Source of the DNA: Ligustrum vulgare
Lineage: Eukaryota > Streptophyta > Magnoliopsida > Lamiales > Oleaceae
Direction: 5' to 3'
DNA: 64,000 nt
Assembly (NCBI GenBank): GCA_963555705.1
Contig: OY743180.1
Span: forward strand, 31,900,129-31,964,128
Below the pieces are notes generated by a model. The model saw only the letters and a list, made by a program, of their open reading frames with translations, had not been told where the DNA came from and did no database searches. Position 1 is the stretch's first letter, and every line of letters begins with the position of its first letter. A program made the position numbers and the translations under genes. Below, piece after piece: positions 56,363-64,000 of this stretch.

Positions 56363-56692
56363 TTAAAATATACATTGTCCTCAATGTATCAGATCAAGTA
56401 TATAAAAAGTATAACTAGGAGAGGTTAAAGGACTTCCCTGGTCAATCTAAATGTGATGGAGATATGCATTCCCAAAGTTCCCTGATCATCTTCCTGTTGC
56501 AGAATCAGTCCTATCAAGGCAAAAATGAAATTCAGGCATTAGAAGTGTTATTGGATCAAGACGTAAAAACAAATAAATAAATAAATCAAACTAATGCATA
56601 TAAAGCTAAATAAATAAAAGAGAAGAAAATTGGGTTGCCTCCCAACAAGCGCTTGTTTATAGTCATTAGCTTGACTTTGGCATTTTGGTTAC

Positions 56693-57661
56693 TTAGGGTG
56701 GCTTGAAAAGAGAGTTTTCAGCTCTACACTTTTTGCACATGCAGAGATTCTCTTGTTCATGCTTCAACCTCCACACTATCAAATTGTCATTTTTATCCCT
56801 TCCAACCAATCCACCATATCCATTCTCTCTTTTCCTGGTCTTGTGACCTTTCCAGTCTTCCTCTTCTTTGAGGTCAATCCTTTTGCATTCCTCAATATAT
56901 GAAGGTTGTTTGAGTGCATTATTCATGCTGAAACTTTGTTGTTTTTCCTCCACTCTTAGGATTATTTCACTCTTTTCAAAATCCATTAAAGCTCGTCCAG
57001 TTGCTAGAAATGGTCTTCCTAGGATCACTGGGATGTTCTGATCTTCCTCTATATCCAAAATGATGAAATCAGCTGGAAAGATCAGATCTCCAACTTTGAT
57101 GAGCATATCTTCAATCACTCCGTAAGGGTGCTTGAGTGTCCTATCAGCCAGCTGCAAGATTATTGAAGTTTCTTTAGGATTCCCCAATCCTAATTTTCTA
57201 TAAATAGACAACGGCATTAAGTTAACACTTGCTCCAGAATCAATTAAAGCATTTAAATCGTGTGAATTTCCTATGGAGCAAGGTAAAGTGAAACTCCCTG
57301 AATCTTTTAGTTTAGGGGGGAGCTTATGTTGTAGGATTGCACTACATTCTTCGGTCAATGTCACTTCTTCATCTTGTGGTAACTTCCTCTTTTTTGTCAA
57401 CATCTCTTTCAGAAACTTAGCATAATTTGGAATTTGCATTATGGCATCAATGAATGGGATGTTAATATGCAGTTGTCTGAGGGTATCCAAAAATTTCTTG
57501 AACTGCTTTTCCAACTTAGTATTCTGCAACCTTTGAGGAAATTGGACTGGAGTTGTGTGTTGATTAACAGAAGTAGGTGCCTTACCTTGTGGAATCTCTA
57601 ACTGTTCTTTTTCATTTGCATTTGTTGATTCCTCAGATTGAGTTACTTGTTCATTGTCCAT
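56693..57661 (-). pseudogene. Protease region of Athila-type element
   Basis: 322 residues, in a different frame from gag, so a frameshift separates them near 57665. Order: a linker with LEKQFKKFLDTLRQLHINIP, IMQIPNYAKFLKEMLTKKRK, ECSAILQHKLPPKLKDSGSF, and then the aspartic protease active site ALIDSGASVNLMPLSIYRKL, GLGNPKETSIILQLADRTLK and IPVILGRPFLATGRALMDF. These are the standard Athila blocks and the DSGA catalytic loop is intact. The C-terminal 70 residues (WKGHKTRKRE, CMCKKCRAE) lead to a stop in place of RT. The protease would process Gag. Confidence 0.82.
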
Positions 57662-57666
57662 TTGAG

Positions 57667-59280
57667 TTACTTGATCCCCATCAGTTCCTTTCTCTTCACA
57701 GTGATCTCTGGTAGTTGAACTCCACTCCTTGTAGTAATGACATGGATTTGTTCATTCTTTGGCTGCTTTCGAAGCCTTTGAGGAAATGGAATAGGCGGCA
57801 CATATGCTTTAACAGGTGGTGCAGCTGTGATTGAAGGTGTCTCAATAACTGCATAATTTATAGCTTCCACTGCCATTACCTGTTCCTTAGGATTTTTCTC
57901 AGTGTTACTTGGTAAGGCTCCTTGATTTCTGCTTGTTAATGCCACAGCCATCTGTCCCATTTGATTTTCCAAATTTTTTATAGCTGCCTGTTGATTTTGA
58001 AAGACTTGTTCAGTCTTTGCCATATACTGTGCAAACATGTCTTCCAACAATGGCTTCCTTGGCTGCTGTTGTTGTTGTGATTGTTGATGTTGAAAACCTG
58101 GTGGTTTTGCTTGAAAGTTTCCTTCGTGACCCTGACTTTGATTGTTAGACCAAGAGAAATTAGGATGATTCCTCCACCCAGGATTATATGTATTGGAGTA
58201 GGGGTCATTTTGATACTTCTGAAAATTCTGGGCGTAGCTGACCTCCTCATGTTGCATTACATGTGTTGAGGCTATAGGACAACTAGCTGTAACATGATCT
58301 ACCCCGCATCCTTCGCAAACTGGTGTTGGGTGTTGCACCATGTGCACAGGTCGAGTTAAATTGTCCAGCTTTTTTGATAGAACTTCCATTTGAGCTGCCA
58401 GTTGTGTAACTACATCGACATTGTGGATACCAGATGCCTTTCTTGGAATTTCCCTTTCAGTAGGCCACATTTCCTGGTTCTACGCAATTCTCTCATATAG
58501 TTCATGTGCTCGGTCAATATCTAATCTCATTATTGATCCCCCTGCCGAAGCATCAAGCATATTGCGGTATTCAGGATGCAATCCTAAATAAAAGATGTAA
58601 ACCTGAGCATTTTTTGGTATGTCCAAATTTGGACACTTTCTAAAATAGTCCTTGAATCTCGTCCATGCCTCAGGGTAACTCTCAAGGTCTCGTTGTTTGA
58701 AAGTGTGAACTTCATTTCTGATTTGGAGAACTCGAGATGGAGGGAAAAATTTCATGGTGAATTTTTGCACCATATCATTCCAAGATACAATGTTTCCAGG
58801 AGCTAATGAGCGTAGCCATTCCCTAGCATTATCTTTTAAAGTATGGGGAAACAAACGCATTCGAAAAGCGTCTGCTGACATCCCTTCGTGACTGATTACA
58901 TCGCATAGCATTAAAAAGGCTTGAATGTGCTCATGCGGATTTTCAGTCGCCTTACCAAAGAATTTGACGTCTTGATGATTTTGAAATAAGTTTATGACAT
59001 CAGGTCTAAGGTGGTAATTTTCCTGCCCGAATGGTGGATAAACAATAGTTTGTTGTATAGGGGCGGGCGCGGGATTTACATAATCCCCAACCAGCGCTTG
59101 AGCATTATCGTGAACTGCTCCTGGTTGAATTTGTGCTTCTTGCTCATGAGGAGCAAGTGGCAATTGATTTTGATTATTTGCCATATCCCTGTTTTCTCTT
59201 TGTTCTTTTCTACGTTGTCTAAAGGTTCTCTCTATTTCAGGATCTATTGGTAATAGTTCAGGCTCGTTAAAACCTAGCAT
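57667..59280 (-). pseudogene. Gag of Athila-type element (one stop)
   Basis: Starts at 59280 with NEPELLPIDPEIERTFRQRR. The gag core follows: HEHIQAFLMLCDVISHEGMS, NAREWLRSLAPGNIVSWNDM, QKFTMKFFPPSRVLQIRNEV, ESYPEAWTRFKDYFRKCPNL and AGGSIMRLDIDRAHELYERI. A TAG at 58480-58482 (after RIA, before NQEMWP) interrupts it in frame. The second part has a zinc motif CEGCGVDHVTASC, a glutamine-rich stretch and VITTRSGVQLPE, a conserved gag-protease junction block. It is 538 codons long apart from the stop, the usual Athila gag length. Gag would form particles and could also be used in trans by partners. Confidence 0.83.
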
Positions 59281-59439
59281 ATACTACTCAATGACCTATG
59301 TGAAGAGAAAAATAAGGAATTATGAATAACCAAAACAAAGTAAAAATAAAAATAAAAATAATGAAAACTAAAAACTAAAAATCAAAATTTAATTGAATTA
59401 AAGGTAAACTAATAATTATACTAAATCCTTTATTCCCCG

Positions 59440-59454
59440 GCAACGGCGCCAAAA
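59440..59454 (-). other. Primer binding site, second Athila-type element
   Basis: The minus strand reads TGGCGCCGTTGCCGGGGA, the same site as at 6331-6346, close to the LTR edge at 59458. Confidence 0.85.
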
Positions 59455-59457
59455 ACT

Positions 59458-61186
59458 TGTTCGGTTCGAATCCCGCAAGTGTACGGGATCGTTGACAAGT
59501 AATAATTGTGATGAGTTGAGAGTATCGTTCCCACGAGGAATAATGTTTAGTCCTAATTACTAGTTTATCGTCGACTCAATTAATGAAAACAATTAAAATA
59601 AAAAGATGATTTTGTTTTTCTATCTATTCTAAAAAATTGCAATAAATAAAACTTAAATAAAAACAAATGTTTGGGAGTAAAATATAAATGGAGAGCATGT
59701 ATTGGAATCCGAATCCACTTGTTATCACCTATCTCAATTCAACAATTTGTAGTTTAAATCATTCATGTGTTGCTTGACAATCGATAATTCACATGCAATT
59801 AATTTTCTTTTCCAAGACAAATTAAATCTATCCCAAACATGAAACAAATCTATTCCTAGGCCGAATACGAATGTTTAGAACACATTAAATCACACAATTA
59901 TCAATTAGATTGCACATGTCATAGTGTTATTCCTAACATCTAGTGTTCATGCGTTGATCATGCAATGTTCCAACTTATTGTGACTTTTCCAAGACTACAA
60001 AAAGTAACCATACCATATATTTAATTGGTGGCCAATCAATCAAATAATAACAATAAAGCATGCAAGATCAATCAAGACAACACAAAAAATTATTAAACTA
60101 CTAGTTATCGAATTGAAATAAATTAATAACGAGTTTCATCTTCATCCAATACAAAAAGAGTTTAGCCTAACATATTAATTGATGAATAATCAATAGAAGA
60201 ATTGATAGACATCACCCGATTAAATGCGCAAAAGGAGCTGAAATTCTCTTTGAATCAACACTGTCGTCTGCCTTTCTTTATTTCTTCCACAGCCGGCTGA
60301 CTCCTTGTGTGCGATGGAGGCCTTCTCCAGTTTAATTCCAGCCGAGCACTACCGCTTTCCCCATTCAAAAAACCTGCTGACCACCTTGTTCCACAAATTA
60401 ATTCCAGCCGTATCTTTTAATTCCTCTCGGCTACCTTTGTTAATTCCAATCGGTCGACACCTCCTAATTTAATTACTCCACCAAAGCTTTAATGCACCAG
60501 CCGATCAGTTTTTGCCAAGAGTCTTCTACCTTCCAATGTATAAATGTAAATCTGCCTCCCTACTCTTTAATACCAGTCAACTTCTTAATTACCCCAAGTA
60601 GTCTCTAATTCTCCTCAATTCCAAACTCCCAGCCGTGTCCACTACAATTGCACAGCCGCAATCCTTCAATACACCACCGACCAACCACAATTGATCACAA
60701 TTTTTTTGTCCCCTCACTCCAATTCTTGTCCCCTCAATTTCTGTGTATATGAATGTATTATATTCTCTCAAACAATTCTCTCTTCTCTTTGAATTCCTCG
60801 CGGCTCGGCTGTCCTCCTCGTGCCGTGTGTATATTATATATATATATACCAATTAATTTAAGGCCCAATTGCACTAAGTAGGGTTATGTTTAAAGACTCA
60901 ATTTCTCAAATAAATCAAATTGGTCCTTGTGTTTTTATTTGTGCAATACATGTCTCCATTTATGTCACTTCGAGTTCTTCAAGTTTTGGAAGTTGCACTT
61001 GAGTCCCACTTTGTCCCTTTTTTGTACGGCTTTAGTCCATTTTTTCCGTTTCGCATCCAAACGCATTCAAAATTTGATTTTTCCTAAAACAACCAAAATA
61101 AATACCTAATTAGCAATATCTTATTCTAAAACACTTACAATTGTCTAAATTTAAAGCCAAGATAAGTGCGCAAAATGTACTTATCA
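59458..61186 (-). repeat. 5' LTR of second Athila-type element
   Basis: On the plus strand it reads TGTTCGGTTCGAATCCCGC to AAATGTACTTATCA (1729 bp). The right edge is followed by the target duplication gtgac. It shares a GCAAGTGTACGGG block with the LTR starting at 6353. A CT-rich and microsatellite stretch (TATATATATATA near 60836) lies inside. Small open frames are not genes. Confidence 0.88.
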
Positions 61187-61854
61187 GTGACATTCGTTGA
61201 AATTTGATAATTTCTTTATTTATTCAACCTTTGTTCACTATTACATCGCAGAGATTATTTTGTGTCATTGAAATTTTCATTTACTTAGTGTTATCTGAAA
61301 ATTCTTGACTAATTATTTTCGGGTGTTTCTGTTTTGCAATCGCTGTGTAGGTCATTAATGCTTAGTGCTGAGTCTGCCTACATCGAGGGATAGCTGATTG
61401 CAAACTTCGCTAAAATAAATAAATAATTTTTGGCATCACTCCTTATTACGGACATAGAGAAGTCCGCTCTGGTAAATTGGCTGATCACTTTTTAAATTTC
61501 TGTAATAGCAGGTCATCATGTGGGGTGACCATTAGGCTTGCGGTTGCCTGTTGCTAGTTATAGGATTTAATTGTTATACCCTGTGATTTGGGATATTGCC
61601 GATTTCATACCTGTGATTTCATACTTGTTCTTGATACATCTTGGTGATTGTCTATCACGTGTTGCTCTTGATATTAGAATTGTTTCCCTTGACCTTACCC
61701 GTGTCGAAGATTCTCTTGACCTGAGACCTTTGAGTCTCACGAAATCCTGAGAGTTTAGAACGGCGTATATATTGCGGCCTTTTAGGTTTCTGTGTGAAAT
61801 TCTCTTTGAGCTGCATATTATTCCATTGTGGTGTGTTGCTTGTTTTCTTGAAAT
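61187..61854 (+). other. Leader of Copia element, 3' part
   Basis: About 670 bp continuing from 54950 once the Athila-type insertion is removed, leading to the gag ATG at 61855. No other gene is supported. Confidence 0.6.
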
Positions 61855-63535
61855 ATGTCTGCACATCATTTTGACTTGAGTGTCTTTAATGGAAAGGGTG
61901 ATTTTTCTATTTGGCAACAGAAAATGAAAGGTATTTTAGTTCAGCAAAAAGTTTCTAAAGCTATTGATAATTCTTTTCCTGCTACTGTGACTGAAGAACA
62001 GAAAAAGGAATTTGATGAACTTGCTTATACTTCTATTATCTTGCACTTATCTGATAGTGTTTTACAAAAAGTTGGTAAACACGATACTACTGAAGCTCTT
62101 TGGAAAAAGTTACAAGAACTTTACTTAACACAATCCACCCCGAACAAACTTTTTCTTCTTGAAAGTTTTTTCAGTTTCAAAATCGATCCTTCAAAGGAAT
62201 TAGATGACAATCTTGATATTTTCAATAAACTTGTTCAAGATATCACAAATTGTGGTGATTAGGTGCCTGAAGAATACAAGGCCATAATTTTATTGAATGC
62301 CATTCCTGACATATATAAGGATGTTAAGAATGCTATCAAGTATGGGAGGGAGACCCTTACCCCGGAGGTAGTCATTGATTCACTTAAGAGTAAGGATAGG
62401 GAGATTAGAGCTGAGAAAGGTGGGAGAAAGCAAGGGGAGGTCCACTTTATGAGAGGTAGGACTCAAACAAAGGGTGGTGGAAATAGTGGGAGCGGACAAA
62501 GTAGTGGTAGCGAGAAAAAGGGTAGAAGTAGATCCAAATCACGAGGAAAAGCTGCAGGTAGAAAATGCTATGGTTGTGGTCAGTTAGGACACTTTATTAG
62601 TGATTGTTATAAGGAGAAAAATAAAATAAAGGGGAGTGAACAAGGGGAGGTGAATATTGTGGCACCAAAACATAATGAACCTGGTGAGGTTTACGTCCTC
62701 TTAGATCACAAGCCTAGTGAAATTAACCTGTCTATGAACTCCCATACTGATGAATGGATTCTTGACTCTGGTGCATCATTTCATGTCACTTCTCATAAGC
62801 ATTGGTTTGATCATTTGGATGAGTCTGATCATGGTCATGTTGTTGCATGGGGTGGAGTCGCATATAACATTACAGGTGTTGGTGATGTTATTGTCAAATT
62901 TGAAAATAGTTTTGTGCATACATTGAAGAATGTTAGGTACATTCCACATATGGGCAGAAATTTGATATCGGTAGGAGAGTTAGAAAATGCAGGTTTCACT
63001 GGGAGGCTTGGTGACGGGATGATTAAAATATTTAAAGGTGCGCTTAGGGCCTTTAAGGCCATTAAGAAAAATGGCATTTACACAACTCATGCTGAAGTAG
63101 TAAGTGGTGAAAACCATACTATTGCATCCATTGACACCGATCACAAACAAAAATGGCACAATAGACTTGCACATGTGAGTGTTAAAGGTCTAAAATTTTT
63201 AAACGATAAGGGTGTGTTTAGAAAGGATAAGGTGTCTGATATGCCATTTTGTGATCATTGTGTGCTTGGGAAACATCACAGGATGTCTTTTGCATCCAGC
63301 ACACACCGGACAACTAGAATGCTTGAATACATCCATTCTGATTTATGGGGCCCTGGGAGTAATCCCACTTTTGGTGGTAACAAATATTTCCTGTCCATTA
63401 TTGATGATTTCTCCAGACGTGTGTGGATTTATTTGTTGAAAGATAAATCTAAAACTTTTGAAAATTTTAAAACTTGGAAATTACAGGTGGAGAATCAGAC
63501 AGGTAGAAATATAAAATATTTGAGAACTGATATGG
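61855..63535 (+). pseudogene. Gag-protease-integrase start of Copia element (one stop)
   Basis: The start ATG at 61855 gives SAHHFDLSVFNGKGDFSIWQ and QKMKGILVQQKVSKAID. A TAG at 62260-62262 breaks gag in frame, after DITNCGD. Reading continues VPEEYKAIILLNAIPDIYKD. It then passes through a basic stretch to a CCHC zinc knuckle CYGCGQLGHFISDC (about 62563-62607), the protease site WILDSGASFHVTSH (62755 onward), and the GAG-pre-integrase region KWHNRLAHVSVKGLKF with FCDHCVLGKHHRMSF. The integrase core starts YIHSDLWGP (first Asp) and FLSIIDDFSRRVWIYLLKDK. Style fits a Tork-like lineage. The order gag-PR-IN before RT is the Copia order. Confidence 0.85.
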
Positions 63536-64000
63536 TCTTGAATTCTGCAATTCTGATTTTGACAATATGTGTAAAGATAATGGTATTACTAGACATAGAA
63601 CTATGCCTTACACTCCCCAGCAAAATGGGGTTGCTGAAAGGATGAATCGTACATTACTTGATAAGGTTAGATGTATGATGTAAAGCTCTGGTGTGCCTAA
63701 ATCTTTTTGGGGTGAAGCTGTTATGACTGCATGCTATCTTATTAATATGACTCCTTTCGCTGCCTTGAATGGTGATACACCATATGAAAAATGGTATGGT
63801 AAATGTGCTGATTATTCTATGCTTAGAACTTTTGGTTGTACTGCGTTTTCTCATCAAAGTGAGGGAAAGTTAGAACCTAGAGCTAGAAAGTGTGTTTTTC
63901 TAGGATATCCCGAAGGTGTTAAAGAGTATAGGTTGTGGGACAGAAGTCAAAAAGGCGTGAGAATAATCATCAGCATAGATGTCACTTTTAATGAGTCTGA
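63536..64000 (+). pseudogene. Copia integrase, second half (frameshifted, runs off window)
   Basis: After YLRTD the frame shifts by a one-base loss near 63530-63536. In the next frame the second catalytic Asp block reads as DNGLEFCNSDF, followed by the Glu block QQNGVAERMNRTLLDKVRCM. A TAA at 63681-63683 then interrupts it. Beyond are SGVPKSFWGEAVMTACYLIN, the conserved TPYEKWYGK and LRTFGCTAFSH, and CVFLGYPEGVKEYRLWD up to the window end. RT and RNase H would lie beyond 64000. Confidence 0.82.

Larger units (their letters stand above)
54951..61186 (-). mobile_element. Athila-type gag-protease-only element, 3' LTR missing
   Basis: Minus-strand insertion in the leader of the Copia element. 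It is flanked by gtgac on both sides (54946-54950 and 61187-61191), and removing it leaves a plausible Copia leader. It has a 5' LTR (59458-61186), primer site, gag and protease. The pol-end sequence AAGCGCTTGTTGGGAGGCAA (near 56635) and a purine tract follow with no RT, RNase H or integrase between. At the other end the sequence begins TAATGAATCAAA with no LTR. It resembles non-autonomous derivatives that keep gag (TR-GAG-like). The missing 3' LTR is unexplained. Confidence 0.78.

Noticed and set aside
59458..59480. tRNA-like GGTTCGAATCCCG block
   Set aside because: It is the terminus of the Athila-type LTR; no cloverleaf arms are present around it.

Overview
The window is plant nuclear DNA, AT-rich and repeat-dominated. 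The evidence is the set of transposon clades present: Ty3/Gypsy elements of Tekay/Del, Athila, Tat and CRM type, a Ty1/Copia element, a plant L1-type LINE with a C-terminal RNase H, hAT and Tourist-like elements. Host-gene sequence occurs only as pseudogene exons with plant-style introns. I see no intact host gene, no tRNA or rRNA gene and no CRISPR. The species cannot be named from what is visible.

Layout. 1-5489: a minus-strand Tekay-like element (degenerate protease/RT plus a 2.8 kb LTR) lying in the gag of a minus-strand Athila-like element (gag 5495-6206, LTR 6353-10463). That Athila LTR is itself split by a solo LTR of the same Tekay family (6592-9208, TSD attgt). 10464-16070: a dead L1 LINE, holding a 349 bp hAT element and a 437 bp probable solo LTR. 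From inside this LINE to inside an RPA/DUF223-like pseudogene runs a tandem segmental duplication (unit 1 14234-22408, unit 2 22409-30153). Its junction shares the 7-mer ttcttac. Each unit holds the LINE 3' half, a 2.1 kb Gypsy solo LTR with TSD tgtac, and RPA-like exons. Unit 1 alone has a 738 bp hAT insertion.

31326-38154: a nearly complete, recently inserted Ty3 element of CRM (centromeric retrotransposon) type, TSD tgaat, sitting in an intron of the RPA-like pseudogene. 38160-44035: pseudogene 5' remnant, two hAT-type elements, a Tourist-like MITE, and a remnant three-exon gene whose first-exon region is a 212 bp tandem array. 44036-53738: a complete but mutated Tat-lineage element with two RNase H domains, TSD gaagg. 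54110-64000: a Copia element running off the window. Its leader is interrupted by a minus-strand Athila-type element (54951-61186) that carries gag and protease but no RT, RNase H or integrase.

The genes do not form a pathway. The value of the window is as a stratified record of insertions, LTR-LTR recombination (three solo LTRs, one of them present in both duplicated units), a segmental duplication dated relative to its insertions, and a complex local amplification with an inverted arm. Boundaries given with target-site duplications were read directly; clade names come from domain order and motifs and were not tested by search. No clearly new molecular system was found. The most unusual items are the 212 bp array with inverted spacer, the gag-protease-only Athila derivative with one LTR, and the palindrome cluster in the CRM-type LTR.
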